This document shows positions 43,606 through 53,076 of a stretch of 64,000 bases of DNA, in pieces. Every line of letters begins with the position of its first letter. The stretch's first letter is position 1. Source of the stretch: CAYMGQ01 sp964390055. Lineage in GTDB: Bacteria; Bacillota; Clostridia; Peptostreptococcales; Natronincolaceae. A program made the position numbers and the translations under genes. The notes beneath the pieces were generated by a model that saw only the letters and a program-made list of their open reading frames with translations, did no database searches and was not told the origin of the DNA. The stretch is from the NCBI GenBank assembly GCA_964390055.1, contig CAYMGQ010000003.1:62001-126000 (forward strand). Direction: 5' to 3'.

Positions 43606-45288
43606 TTAATCATTTTTTTTCTTTCTAATGCTTTTAAATAAAATTGATAGTATAATTAGTATACCGAAGATACTAGTTAAAAGAAAACCAATTAATGCGA
43701 AAATAAGTAGTTTATTATAATCCAATTGATTTATATTACTAAAAATTATTGCAAATCCCATAATCAAAGAAGAAAGAATCATGCTTAAGGAAAGTTGGTT
43801 AGTTGATCTGTAAATTATACCCTCAAGCTTGTCTATGCCATTCTTATCGAGCTTAAGTTTAAGTTGACTGTTTTCAAGCTTACGAATTAATCTCTTAATT
43901 TGCTTGGGAAGATACTTTATACCATATAACACCTCTTCGGAATAGTCTTTAAATTCAATGGCCAAATTTCTTGGGTTTAATTTATTAAAATAAATATCCT
44001 TAGTAAATTTTTTTGCAATATTTGAAAGACTGACTTCTGGATTTAAGGATTTTACACTGCCTTCAAAAATTATAACGGATTTTAATAAAATAATAAATTG
44101 GGATGGCAACTTAAGTTTATGGACATAAGCAACATCCATTATCCGTCTTAGGGTATCCCCCAAATTTAATTTGTTAAGGGGCATATTATAATAAAAATTT
44201 ATTATAAATGAAATATCCTCCTTTAATCTTCTTATATTTGTACCGGGATTTAGTGCTTCTATTTCAATTAAAATACTAATTATTCTTTCAACATCTTTTC
44301 TTGTAGCGGCTGTAAATAAATTAGTAATTAACCTCATGGTTCCTTTATCTAAGAAACCAACAATCCCAAAATCAACAAAAGCAATTTTATTAGAATCGAC
44401 AACAAAAATATTTCCAGGATGCGGGTCTCCGTGGAAAAAACCAAATTTGAAAACTTGTTTAGCAAAACAATCAGCACTAATTGTAGCTAATTCCTGTAGG
44501 TTCCACTTATTTTTCCTCATGCTATCTGTGTCCATGATTTTAATCCCATATATTCTTTGAAGTGTTAATACCCTTTTTGAAGAAAAATCCCAATACACTC
44601 TTGGTATTACAACATTGCTATCTCCCTTAAAATTTTCATAAAACTTTTCAGCATTTTTGCCCTCTAAAGAATAATCAAGTTCCTTCTTTAGAACATAACT
44701 AAACTCATCAACAATTTCCATCAATTTATATGGTTTCTCCCTGTCCATATGTTCATCCAATAACTTTGCTATATCATTTAGGATATCCAAGTCTCTTTCG
44801 ATAATTTCTTTAATCAAAGGCCTTTGTATTTTTACAACAACTTTCTCACCTGTTTTTAAAGTTCCCTTGTAGACCTGTCCAATTGATGCTGATGCTATCG
44901 GTGTGGTATCAAATTCTTTAAAACAATCGACTAGGCTTCTTTGCATTTCATTTTCAAATATATCTTCTGCCAAGGTAAATGGAAAGGGCTTTACGTTATC
45001 CTGTAATTTTGAAAGCTCCTCCGTAATTTCCTTGGAAAAAATATCTCTTCTAGTACTCATGATTTGCCCTAATTTTATGAAGGTAGGCCCAAGTTCTTCA
45101 CATGCTCTTCTCAACTTTTCTCCGTCTGACATTGAACTCTTCATAGGCTTGACCCTTAAGATAAGTTTTGGTATGTAACCCTTTTCTATCAACCGATCCG
45201 TAACAAAAGTAAAACCGTATTTAGCCAGAACTTCTCCTATCTTCTTGTAACGTTTAAGGTTTTTATATTTCATTCCTATGCCGTTCAT
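43606..45288 (-). CDS. AarF/ABC1/UbiB family atypical kinase
   Basis: 560 aa. KxGQ motif FIKLGQIMSTR near residue 70, an Ala-rich ASASIGQVYKG loop in place of a Gly-rich loop, VVVKIQRP with the ATP lysine, FHGDPHPGNIFV with catalytic Asp, and VDFGIVG. Two C-terminal transmembrane helices (about 495-545). Quinone or lipid homeostasis is the known theme; the organism need not make ubiquinone. 25 bp upstream of recJ and after a strong terminator that ends secDF. Confidence 0.9.
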   Translation of the reverse strand: MNGIGMKYKNLKRYKKIGEVLAKYGFTFVTDRLIEKGYIPKLILRVKPMKSSMSDGEKLRRACEELGPTFIKLGQIMSTRRDIFSKEITEELSKLQDNVKPFPFTLAEDIFENEMQRSLVDCFKEFDTTPIASASIGQVYKGTLKTGEKVVVKIQRPLIKEIIERDLDILNDIAKLLDEHMDREKPYKLMEIVDEFSYVLKKELDYSLEGKNAEKFYENFKGDSNVVIPRVYWDFSSKRVLTLQRIYGIKIMDTDSMRKNKWNLQELATISADCFAKQVFKFGFFHGDPHPGNIFVVDSNKIAFVDFGIVGFLDKGTMRLITNLFTAATRKDVERIISILIEIEALNPGTNIRRLKEDISFIINFYYNMPLNKLNLGDTLRRIMDVAYVHKLKLPSQFIILLKSVIIFEGSVKSLNPEVSLSNIAKKFTKDIYFNKLNPRNLAIEFKDYSEEVLYGIKYLPKQIKRLIRKLENSQLKLKLDKNGIDKLEGIIYRSTNQLSLSMILSSLIMGFAIIFSNINQLDYNKLLIFALIGFLLTSIFGILIILSILFKSIRKKKND

Positions 45289-45334
45289 AAACTCATCTCC
45301 CCAATAAAAAGCTATTATATAAAAATAATAATGG

Positions 45335-45380
45335 TGAAAAAGGTGGTAATAATACCCATGTTTTGTATTATTACCACCCT
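45335..45380 (-). terminator. Strong terminator after secF
   Basis: GGTGGTAATAATAC (45342-45355) pairs perfectly with GTATTATTACCACC (45365-45378), loop of nine, followed on the minus strand by TTTTTC. Confidence 0.9.
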
Positions 45381-45408
45381 TATTAAAATTATCTATTCAC
45401 AAGTTAAT

Positions 45409-46284
45409 TTAAGATAACATTAATCTTTTCTCCTGTTTTTCCTTTAATATGACCCAAAGTGAAGGAGCAATAAGTACTGAAGAGTATGTTCCTGCAACAA
45501 TTCCTATTATCAATGGCAATGCAAACACCTTAACCTGCTCGACACCTAGAAGGTATAGAACTAAGACCGTTAGTAAGGTTGTTATAGATGTATTTATTGA
45601 TCTCATTAATGTTTGCCTTATACTTTCATCAGCTATTTCTGCGAAGCTAGACTTTCTCATTATTTTAATATTTTCCCTAATTCTATCAAAGATTACTATT
45701 GTATCATTAATTGAATAGCCCAATATTGTTAGTATAGCAGCTACAAAAGGACTATTTATAGGGATCCTAAATACCGAATACATGGCAATTACAATAAAAA
45801 CATCATGTAGTAAGGCTAACAGTGCAGCGAGCCCGAATCTTAATTCAAACCTATAACTAATATAAATAAGCATTCCTATTGAGGCTATTATCATAGAAAT
45901 TATAGCCTTAGTTTTTATTTCTTTACCGATGGAAGGGCCAAACTGTTCTGCCTGTAAGGGCTGCGTCTCCTCCAAATTGTATTTTTCCTTAAATTGATTA
46001 AAGATTTGCATTCGGGTTTCACTATCAAAATCATGCATACTACGTATTTGCACAATAGATTTTTCTTCTCCCAATAAACTGATACTAGCATCAGAATCAT
46101 ATTGATTGGTAATTTCCCTAATCTCCGTTACAGGCAACTCCTCATGTAAATCTATTTCTAACAAAGACCCACCTGTAAAATCAATGCCAAAGTTTAGACC
46201 ATTCAATATGGCAAAAATCAATCCTAGGACCATTATTATTCCTGAGATAGCAAACCATATTTTTTTATTTTTAATTATTTCCAT
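45409..46284 (-). CDS. secF: Protein translocase subunit SecF
   Basis: 291 aa with six transmembrane helices. FGIDFTGGSLLEI near residue 32 and SINDTIVIFDRIREN near 190 are SecF signatures. With SecD it uses the proton or sodium gradient to help pull preproteins through SecYEG. 11 bp after secD. Confidence 0.95.
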   Translation of the reverse strand: MEIIKNKKIWFAISGIIMVLGLIFAILNGLNFGIDFTGGSLLEIDLHEELPVTEIREITNQYDSDASISLLGEEKSIVQIRSMHDFDSETRMQIFNQFKEKYNLEETQPLQAEQFGPSIGKEIKTKAIISMIIASIGMLIYISYRFELRFGLAALLALLHDVFIVIAMYSVFRIPINSPFVAAILTILGYSINDTIVIFDRIRENIKIMRKSSFAEIADESIRQTLMRSINTSITTLLTVLVLYLLGVEQVKVFALPLIIGIVAGTYSSVLIAPSLWVILKEKQEKRLMLS

Positions 46285-46295
46285 CTGTATCCCCC

Positions 46296-47534
46296 CTAAG
46301 CACCAAATAATTTACTGTTATTTGTGATATCCATACCTATAATTAATTTTAATATGAATTTTGTAACTATAATTGCGGTAAACATACTAGCGATAATTCC
46401 TATAATTAATGTTACAGCAAATCCTCTAATTGGTCCTGTTCCAAACTTATATAACACTGCACCTGCTATAAGGGTAGTAATATTTGAATCAATTATCGCA
46501 GTAAAGGCTCGTTTAAAAGCAGAGTCTACTGCTGATCGAATAGTTTTCCCAGCCTTTAACTCTTCTTTTAGCCTTTCAAATATAATTACATTTGCATCCA
46601 CTGCCATACCAACTGACAAAATTAATGCTGCAATACCCGGTAAAGTTAAGGTAGCATTTAACATTACAAAAACCGCCAAAACAATTAAAAGATAGATTAT
46701 CAGAGCTATATTTGCCACCAGGCCAGGTACCCTATAAACCGCAAGCATAAACAATAAAACAAGTACAAAACCTATGGATGCTGCTGATATACTTTTTTCA
46801 AAGGCATTTACTCCAAGGGTTGCAGTTATAGTCGAAGTTTGTACCTCCTTTAGATTAACGGGTAAAGCACCACCCCTAATTAATGCTGCCAAATTAGATG
46901 CTGTTTCTACAGTAAAGTCACCACTAATAAATGCTTGTCCATTTGGAATTACAGTTCTCACATTAGGACTTGATATCACTTCATTATCTAAGATAATAAA
47001 TATCGGCTCTCCTATATATTGAGCTGTAGCATCAGCAAATTGCTTAGTTCCCTCACTATCAAATTCTAGGCTAACTACTGGATTTGATTCGCCTTGTACA
47101 AAATTGGCCTCGGCTGTGTTGACATTTTTACCGGTAACAACAATATCCCCATCAACTGTTACAAACTGAAGTTGTGCCGTCTTACCAATTGTTTCCAGGG
47201 CCTCTTGAGCATTTTCTACTCCTGGTAGTTCAACCCTAATCCTTTTGTCCCCTTCCCTTATAACTAAGGGTTCAGTTAAACCCATAGCATCAACCCTACG
47301 CCTAAAAACCTCAATAGTTTGTCCTATAATTTGGTCCAATTCTTTACCACTTTCATTAGTTTGAGCCTCATATACTACATATACCCCACCTTTGAGGTCT
47401 AGCCCTTGCTTAATTGAACCTAAAAAAGGATTCAAAGATATTGGTCCTAACTCTAGTCCTTTCACCGCAATAAAACAAGCCAAGCCTGTTATTGCAACTA
47501 TTAGTATAAATATTATTGCATTTTTAAATCTCAC
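46296..47534 (-). CDS. secD: Protein translocase subunit SecD
   Basis: 412 aa. GLDLKGGVYVVYEA near residue 43, a periplasmic-type P1 region (short Firmicutes form), and five C-terminal helices with SVGMAVDANVIIFERLKEEL near 315. Partner of SecF and YajC, both encoded nearby. Confidence 0.95.
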   Translation of the reverse strand: MRFKNAIIFILIVAITGLACFIAVKGLELGPISLNPFLGSIKQGLDLKGGVYVVYEAQTNESGKELDQIIGQTIEVFRRRVDAMGLTEPLVIREGDKRIRVELPGVENAQEALETIGKTAQLQFVTVDGDIVVTGKNVNTAEANFVQGESNPVVSLEFDSEGTKQFADATAQYIGEPIFIILDNEVISSPNVRTVIPNGQAFISGDFTVETASNLAALIRGGALPVNLKEVQTSTITATLGVNAFEKSISAASIGFVLVLLFMLAVYRVPGLVANIALIIYLLIVLAVFVMLNATLTLPGIAALILSVGMAVDANVIIFERLKEELKAGKTIRSAVDSAFKRAFTAIIDSNITTLIAGAVLYKFGTGPIRGFAVTLIIGIIASMFTAIIVTKFILKLIIGMDITNNSKLFGA

Positions 47535-47635
47535 CTAATCTTCCTCCCATCATTAGTAAAAATAACAAATATAATTATATATACTTGACGCCTACTTTGC
47601 AATGAAACAACAATACTATTATATTATAGCATATT

Positions 47636-48139
47636 TTAAATAATATTATCTTTAGCAAAACCTATATAGTCAATAGCTGAATTAGTCAAAGCTTTTTTTT
47701 CTTCTTTAGTTAACTCTCTGACTATTTTTACAGGTGTTCCCATCACCAATACACCGGCTGGTATTTTCTTACCAGGGGGTACCAAGCTTCCAGCGGCTAT
47801 TATTGTATTATCCCCTATTTCTGCCCCGTCTAAAATAATGGCGCCAATCCCAACCAATACACTATTACCTACAATACATCCATGCACAACCGCCGAATGG
47901 CCGACAGTAACATAATCACCAATTATCGTGGGATTATCCTCACCAATATGCACTACACTATTATCCTGGATATTAGTGTTTTTACCTATTTCTATATAGT
48001 TACCATCCCCTCGGAGAACTGTTTTATACCAAATACTGGTGTTTTTACCTATAGTAACATCTCCTATGATATCAGCCGACTCGGCTATAAAGCATGTCTT
48101 ATGTATATTGGGTTTGCGGTTTTCTAGTTCCTTTATCAT
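47636..48139 (-). CDS. Gamma-carbonic anhydrase family protein
   Basis: 167 aa left-handed beta-helix made of hexapeptide repeats (IGDVTIGKNTSIWYKTVLRGD onward). Zinc-ligand histidines are visible in SVVHIGE, VGHSAVVHGC. The YrdA/PaaY/CaiE-like group includes true carbonic anhydrases and inactive relatives. It stands between the TIGR04086-like gene (with a terminator) and secD. Confidence 0.88.
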   Translation of the reverse strand: MIKELENRKPNIHKTCFIAESADIIGDVTIGKNTSIWYKTVLRGDGNYIEIGKNTNIQDNSVVHIGEDNPTIIGDYVTVGHSAVVHGCIVGNSVLVGIGAIILDGAEIGDNTIIAAGSLVPPGKKIPAGVLVMGTPVKIVRELTKEEKKALTNSAIDYIGFAKDNII

Positions 48140-48203
48140 TTGTTTGCCCCCTTTTTGTCTAATATACTGAATTTAAAAAATTGACTATTCCTCCCGTCCT
48201 CAT

Positions 48204-48235
48204 CAAAAAACAGCAGCAAATTTAACTGCTGCTTA
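48204..48235 (-). terminator. Terminator after the TIGR04086-like gene
   Basis: AGCAGCA (48212-48218) pairs with TGCTGCT (48227-48233), loop of eight, followed on the minus strand by six T. Confidence 0.8.
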
Positions 48236-48343
48236 TTTTGATTTTTCTATCTTATTACATTTTCAAGTTAGTTTATATTTAATAACTCTAATGAATTTTT
48301 ACAAATTAAATTATAACATATTATTTAGCAAAAAAAAAGGTAA

Positions 48344-48742
48344 TTATTTCATGTTTACACCTATCATCCCCCCAATGGAACCCGCTAAAATTCCGATAAG
48401 CATTTGATAAAATGCTAATTTATCCACAATATCATAGCCACTTACAAATAGGCCTCCTAGTGTAATCAAAATCAACATGAATATTATTCCCATCAAGCCC
48501 CCATGTAACCAACCTCTCATCTTGATATGGATGGAGGAGTAGATGGCTGCATAGCTAATACATAATATTATAATGATGGAAGTTGCAGCTGGAATAATAC
48601 TATCACTAATGCTAGTATATGTAATTATTAATGCTGTTATAAAAAAGAGAATAAGCATGAAAACATAACTTCTTATTAAACTTCTAGCATAAATTTTAAT
48701 ATAGGAAGTCCTTTTCATAGATTGTAAAATACTTCTTTTCAT
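48344..48742 (-). CDS. TIGR04086-like small membrane protein
   Basis: 132 aa with four predicted transmembrane helices and a basic N-terminus (MKRSILQSMKRTSYIKIYARSL split by short spacers). The glycine-rich GWLHGGLMGIIF near residue 80 and the final GILAGSIGGMIGVNMK match the TIGR04086 family found next to yajC in Clostridia. Function unknown. ATG 48742 follows GGGTGG; the longer open frame upstream runs through the yajC terminator and is not coding. Confidence 0.78.
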   Translation of the reverse strand: MKRSILQSMKRTSYIKIYARSLIRSYVFMLILFFITALIITYTSISDSIIPAATSIIIILCISYAAIYSSIHIKMRGWLHGGLMGIIFMLILITLGGLFVSGYDIVDKLAFYQMLIGILAGSIGGMIGVNMK

Positions 48743-48807
48743 ATTTCCACCCCATCTAGCCTTTTTATTAATAATTATGCTTCCAAACTGCAAATATTCC
48801 CAAAAAC

Positions 48808-48836
48808 GAAAAAAGCAGTGGAAGAAAACCACTGCT
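48808..48836 (-). terminator. Terminator after yajC
   Basis: AGCAGTGG (48814-48821) pairs with CCACTGCT (48829-48836), loop of seven, with TTTTTTCG following on the minus strand. The stem includes the yajC stop. Confidence 0.88.
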
Positions 48837-49095
48837 ATTCAATAACATTTCCAATTGCCCATTTTGCAACTGTTAACTTTGTCTTTTCGGCTCCAATTTC
48901 AATGGTAAGTAAGTCATCACTTATTTTTGCCACCTTGCCATTGATACCGCCAATAGTTACTATCTTATCTCCTACCCTTAGATTATCGCGCATTTCCCTG
49001 GTTTGTGCCTCTCGTTTTTTTTGGGGCCGTATAATCAGGAAATAAAAGATTGCTATAAACCCTAAGGGAATAATTAAGCCTGAAAACTTTTCCAT
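48835..49095 (-). CDS. yajC: Preprotein translocase accessory subunit YajC
   Basis: 86 aa. One N-terminal transmembrane helix (residues about 5-24), then RPQKKREAQ and DKIVTIGGINGKVAKI, the YajC signature. Small accessory protein of the SecDF complex. GGGAGGGGAAAGG precedes ATG 49095. Confidence 0.95.
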   Translation of the reverse strand: MEKFSGLIIPLGFIAIFYFLIIRPQKKREAQTREMRDNLRVGDKIVTIGGINGKVAKISDDLLTIEIGAEKTKLTVAKWAIGNVIE

Positions 49096-49115
49096 GTCCT
49101 TTCCCCTCCCTAAGT

Positions 49116-49150
49116 ACTCAATAATATATTATTCAACATATATATTGAGT
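49116..49150. other. AT-rich palindrome between tgt and yajC
   Basis: ACTCAATA (49116-49123) pairs with TATTGAGT (49143-49150). No T-run follows on the transcribed strand. It could be an operator or a folded leader upstream of yajC. Confidence 0.35.
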
Positions 49151-49185
49151 TTCCTTTTTTTAAACTAAATTAATTTTCTTAAAAT

Positions 49186-50301
49186 TTAACTCCCATAATA
49201 ATTGCTGATAAAATCCCTTTTATAATCCAATAGTCCTCCATCTTTAATTGCCTCTCGGATATCATACATCATATTCAATAAAAAATATAAATTATGATAT
49301 GATAATAATTTTAATCCCAATATTTCATTTGCCTTAAATAAATGCCTTAAATATGCCCTCGAATAATTGGCACAGGTATAGCAGCCGCACGCAGGATCTA
49401 ATGGAGAAAAGTCCTCTGTATATCTAGCATTTTTTATTACAATCCTGCCCCTACTTGTCATAGCTGTACCATTCCTAGCTATTCTAGTGGGTAATACACA
49501 GTCAAACATGTCAATTCCTCTAATAACACCCTCTATTAAATAATCTGGGCTACCTATCCCCATTAAATATCTGGGCTTATTTTTGGGCATTAGGGGTGCT
49601 GTGTGCTCTAGTATTTCATACATAATATCCTTAGGTTCCCCCACGCTCAATCCTCCTATAGCATAGCCTGGAAAATCTAACTCTAATAATTCCTTAATGC
49701 TTTGACTTCTTAAGTCCTTGTACATACCCCCCTGTATAATTCCAAAAAGATTTTGATGTTTAGTGTTTCTGTGGGCATCCTTACAACGTTTGGCCCATCT
49801 AGTAGTGCGTTCCAAAGAATTCTTGGTATAGGTCCTATCAGCAGGGTAAGGGATACATTCATCAAAGGCCATTATTATATCAGAACCAAGAGCATTTTGT
49901 ATTTCTACTGCCTTCTCTGGACTGACAAAATGTTTTGATCCATCAATATGAGACCTGAATTCCACCCCCTCTTCAGATATTTTTCTTAGCTTTCCCAAGC
50001 TAAACACTTGGAATCCACCACTATCAGTTAAAATGGGTTTTTTCCAATTCATAAAGCCATGTAGGCCTCCTGCTCTTTCAATTAGTTTATGGCCAGGCCT
50101 TAAATATAAATGATAAGTATTGCTTAAAATAATTTGGGCATTTATATCCTCCAACTCCTCAGGAGTCATGGTTTTTACTGTAGCTTGGGTACCAACAGGC
50201 ATAAAAATTGGTGTTTCTATTATACCCCTTTTTAAGTGAATTTTACCTAACCGGGCCCCGGTTTGATTACATTCTTTTACTAGTTCAAATTTTAAAGCCA
50301 T
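49186..50301 (-). CDS. tgt: tRNA-guanine transglycosylase
   Basis: 371 aa. Exchanges G34 for preQ1 in GUN-anticodon tRNAs. TDSGGFQVFSLG supplies one catalytic Asp near residue 92, GGLSVGEP and IDMFDCVLPTR the base-binding and nucleophile regions, and the C-terminal zinc site is CGCYTCANYSRAYLRHL. Next gene QueA completes queuosine formation. 16 bp after queA. Confidence 0.97.
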   Translation of the reverse strand: MALKFELVKECNQTGARLGKIHLKRGIIETPIFMPVGTQATVKTMTPEELEDINAQIILSNTYHLYLRPGHKLIERAGGLHGFMNWKKPILTDSGGFQVFSLGKLRKISEEGVEFRSHIDGSKHFVSPEKAVEIQNALGSDIIMAFDECIPYPADRTYTKNSLERTTRWAKRCKDAHRNTKHQNLFGIIQGGMYKDLRSQSIKELLELDFPGYAIGGLSVGEPKDIMYEILEHTAPLMPKNKPRYLMGIGSPDYLIEGVIRGIDMFDCVLPTRIARNGTAMTSRGRIVIKNARYTEDFSPLDPACGCYTCANYSRAYLRHLFKANEILGLKLLSYHNLYFLLNMMYDIREAIKDGGLLDYKRDFISNYYGS

Positions 50302-50317
50302 AAATCTATCTACCTTT

Positions 50318-51343
50318 CTATTTTATAAACATTGCATCACCAAAGCTAAAGAATCTATATTTTTCGGTAATTGCAATATTATATGCTTGTAATATATTTT
50401 CTCTACCGCATAATGCACTTACTAACATTAATAAGGTGGATTTGGGTAAATGGAAATTAGTAATAAGCTTATCAACAATTTTAAACTTGTAACCAGGATA
50501 TATGAAAATGTCTGTCCATCCGCTATTATTAATAATTTTTCCCTCCTGGCTTGCAGCTGATTCTAAAGCCCTACAACTAGTTGTCCCAACGGCGATAATT
50601 TTGCCACCACGGGATTTAATGTTATTAACAGTCTTGACCACTCCATCATCTATTAAAAAAAATTCTGAATGCATTTTATGATCTTGAATATTTTCAACTT
50701 TAACTGGGCTGAAGGTACCTAATCCTACATGCAAAGTTATATAAACAATTTCCACTCCTTTGTTTACAAGTTTATTCAATAAATTTCCAGTAAAATGTAG
50801 GCCTGCCGTAGGTGCTGCAACAGAACCAGAGTGTTTAGAATAAATAGTTTGGTAGCGCTCCCTATCCTTTAATGTCTCGGTAATATATGGGGGTAATGGC
50901 ATTATTCCTAGTTTATCTAACAGCTGTTCAAATATACCTTCATATTGAAAGTGAAGTATTCTAGTGCCTGATTTTGTAATATCAATAACTTTGCCTTTAA
51001 GTAATCCCCCACCAAAAATAAATTCATTTCCTATTCTAGCTCTTTTACCAGGTCTAGCTAATGCTTCCCAAGTATCCCCTTGTTTTCTTTTCAAAAGTAG
51101 GAACTCCATCTTACCTCCGCTGGCCTCTTTTTGGCCAATTAATCTTGCCGGCAGAACTCTAGTATCATTTAAAACAAGGCAATCTCCATAATTTAGGTGA
51201 TTTACAATATCATAGAAATAGTTATGTTTGATTTCTCCGGTAATTTTATCTAGCACCATCAATCTAGAGTTATCTCTTTCATTCAAAGGTCTTTGTGCTA
51301 TCAAGGCATTAGGGAGCTTAAAATCGAATTCCCTTGTTTTCAT
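50318..51343 (-). CDS. queA: S-adenosylmethionine:tRNA ribosyltransferase-isomerase
   Basis: 341 aa. Transfers and isomerises the ribosyl moiety of SAM onto preQ1-tRNA to give epoxyqueuosine. LPNALIAQRPLNERDNSRL near residue 10, SVAAPTAGLHFT near 170, and LHVGLGTFSPV near 202 are family marks. Its ATG overlaps the stop of the SpoIID-like gene (TAATG). Confidence 0.97.
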   Translation of the reverse strand: MKTREFDFKLPNALIAQRPLNERDNSRLMVLDKITGEIKHNYFYDIVNHLNYGDCLVLNDTRVLPARLIGQKEASGGKMEFLLLKRKQGDTWEALARPGKRARIGNEFIFGGGLLKGKVIDITKSGTRILHFQYEGIFEQLLDKLGIMPLPPYITETLKDRERYQTIYSKHSGSVAAPTAGLHFTGNLLNKLVNKGVEIVYITLHVGLGTFSPVKVENIQDHKMHSEFFLIDDGVVKTVNNIKSRGGKIIAVGTTSCRALESAASQEGKIINNSGWTDIFIYPGYKFKIVDKLITNFHLPKSTLLMLVSALCGRENILQAYNIAITEKYRFFSFGDAMFIK

Positions 51344-52833
51344 TAATACATCTCCACCCTTGTATCCATATAATAATAGGTTAAAATATCAATGTAATTA
51401 TAACCCTCTTCAGCCATTCTTTTAGCCCCCCATTGGCTCATACCCAACCCATGACCATGACCTCTTCCAACGATTTCATAATAATCCTTGCTATCATGGG
51501 GTAATTTGTCGATTGCTGAATAGTCTGCTGCATCTACATAATTTCTACCATCGAATATTTTTATATTATGTACGTTATAAATTTCATCTATGCCCTTTAA
51601 GGATACTATATATTTTCCCTTCATTGTATTAACTTCATGCTTATCACTATTTCCTTTAATCATGAAGACTTTGTCTCTTAATCCCCCAGTTGCTTTTTCA
51701 CTCCCGCTAATTGTAAACCAGGCACTCTTCAGCCCTAAAACAGTCCTTACTTCTTCCTTTGTTAAAATTATATTGTCCTTACTACCTTTAATCAATAATT
51801 CCAATACTCGTCCATTGGGGGATTTGGAGATAATTTGTATATCCAATATTTTCCCTATAAATATATTTCTATTCTGCAGTAAGCTACTAATCTGATCTCC
51901 TGTTAGGGTCACCACCCAAGAAGAATTGGCATGGCCTAGTGAAAACTTATCCTTAATACCCCTTAGGTAAGGTAGATACTCAAACCAAACATTTTCACTA
52001 TCTTCTGTATAGCCCCCACTATTTGAATGGTAAAATGTACTAATTATATCACCGTTATAAGTAAGCACCTGTCCCCTAGTTTCATCAACTGCCAAACTGC
52101 TATTAGGATGTTCTCTATCAAAACCACCATAATATTGTGATTTCGTTGTATTACATAAATCAAAACCTAGGGATCTAAACCTATTCCTGTTAGCTAATGC
52201 ATAACCCCTAACGGTAATAGCCTGAGCTTTTAACGCCTCAAGAGGCCACAATGCTGGCATTTCCCCCGGCACTACTCCATAAAGGTATTCCTCCAGGGGA
52301 AGTTTATTTATTATAATCATATCTTCACCATTTAATCTTTTTGCCATAATAGAACCCCGGTATTGTACACCCTCCACACTTACTGTTGAAACTTTTTCTC
52401 CCACATCAATTGCCCGAAAATATACATCTTTAGTAGAGTCAAAGATAAACAAAAGTTCTCCCCCTGCAGTCAATACCTGAATTCCTGTTAAAGTAGGAGT
52501 CGAATTTATAAATACATCCCAAAATTTACCTTCATTTTTTATAAATATTGGATTAGCAGCATTACTTGTCGGATGGGAATTACTACGCAATACAATATTT
52601 GTCTCCCTAGGTAGATCCAAGAAAGGTAGGAAATCACCATTAGTAAACTCTCCTATTTCAAAGCCCGTGCTAGAACTCAAACTTACTGTTGATTTTGATG
52701 TTTCTTGAAAAAATAATCCTATATCAATATAATCGGGAGATTTAGTAATCTCATCAGCAAAAGATTCCCTAGGTAATAAAAAAAGCATAAATAAAATTAA
52801 TATCATCAGTTTTTTACCCCTATACTTCTTCAT
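51343..52833 (-). CDS. SpoIID/LytB-domain protein (putative lytic transglycosylase)
   Basis: 496 aa with a signal peptide (residues 1-26). The SpoIID domain starts near 170: LPLEEYLYGVVPGEMPALW, whose GEM glutamate matches the catalytic Glu of SpoIID, then EALKAQAITVRGYAL and a C-terminal VGRGHGHGLGMSQWGA. SpoIID cleaves denuded glycan strands during engulfment; SpoIIM is encoded at 5.9 kb. The N-terminal 150 residues resemble SPOR-like or cell-wall-binding repeats seen in longer clostridial members. It may be a paralogue and not the engulfment enzyme itself. Confidence 0.85.
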   Translation of the reverse strand: MKKYRGKKLMILILFMLFLLPRESFADEITKSPDYIDIGLFFQETSKSTVSLSSSTGFEIGEFTNGDFLPFLDLPRETNIVLRSNSHPTSNAANPIFIKNEGKFWDVFINSTPTLTGIQVLTAGGELLFIFDSTKDVYFRAIDVGEKVSTVSVEGVQYRGSIMAKRLNGEDMIIINKLPLEEYLYGVVPGEMPALWPLEALKAQAITVRGYALANRNRFRSLGFDLCNTTKSQYYGGFDREHPNSSLAVDETRGQVLTYNGDIISTFYHSNSGGYTEDSENVWFEYLPYLRGIKDKFSLGHANSSWVVTLTGDQISSLLQNRNIFIGKILDIQIISKSPNGRVLELLIKGSKDNIILTKEEVRTVLGLKSAWFTISGSEKATGGLRDKVFMIKGNSDKHEVNTMKGKYIVSLKGIDEIYNVHNIKIFDGRNYVDAADYSAIDKLPHDSKDYYEIVGRGHGHGLGMSQWGAKRMAEEGYNYIDILTYYYMDTRVEMY

Positions 52834-52858
52834 GGATAGTTTGTCCCTCCCTTGGTAA

Positions 52859-53071
52859 TTACTTCTTCATAAGCAGGTTAAATATCAAGGATAAAACCAA
52901 ACTCAATAATAAGCTAGTTGCTATGGGAAAATAAAATGTTGTATTGCCCCTCTTAAAACATATATCACCAGGCAATCTGCTAAAACCCAGCTTGCCCCCT
53001 AGTAAAAACATAAGCCCTATTATAGTTAGACTAATACCCAAAACTATAATTGTTTTTGCGAAAGATTCCAT
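52859..53071 (-). CDS. DUF2905 small membrane protein
   Basis: 70 aa. Two transmembrane helices (about 7-27 and 45-66) around GKLGFSRLPGDICFKRGNTTFYFPI split by a short loop, the DUF2905 signature. Regularly found between ruvB and the SpoIID-like gene or queA in Clostridia. Function unknown. Confidence 0.85.
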   Translation of the reverse strand: MESFAKTIIVLGISLTIIGLMFLLGGKLGFSRLPGDICFKRGNTTFYFPIATSLLLSLVLSLIFNLLMKK

Positions 53072-53076
53072 AAAAT

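Noticed and set aside
48744..48832. Longer N-terminus for the TIGR04086-like protein
   Set aside because: This stretch contains the yajC terminator stem and T-run and lacks a ribosome site; ATG 48742 has GGGTGG upstream.
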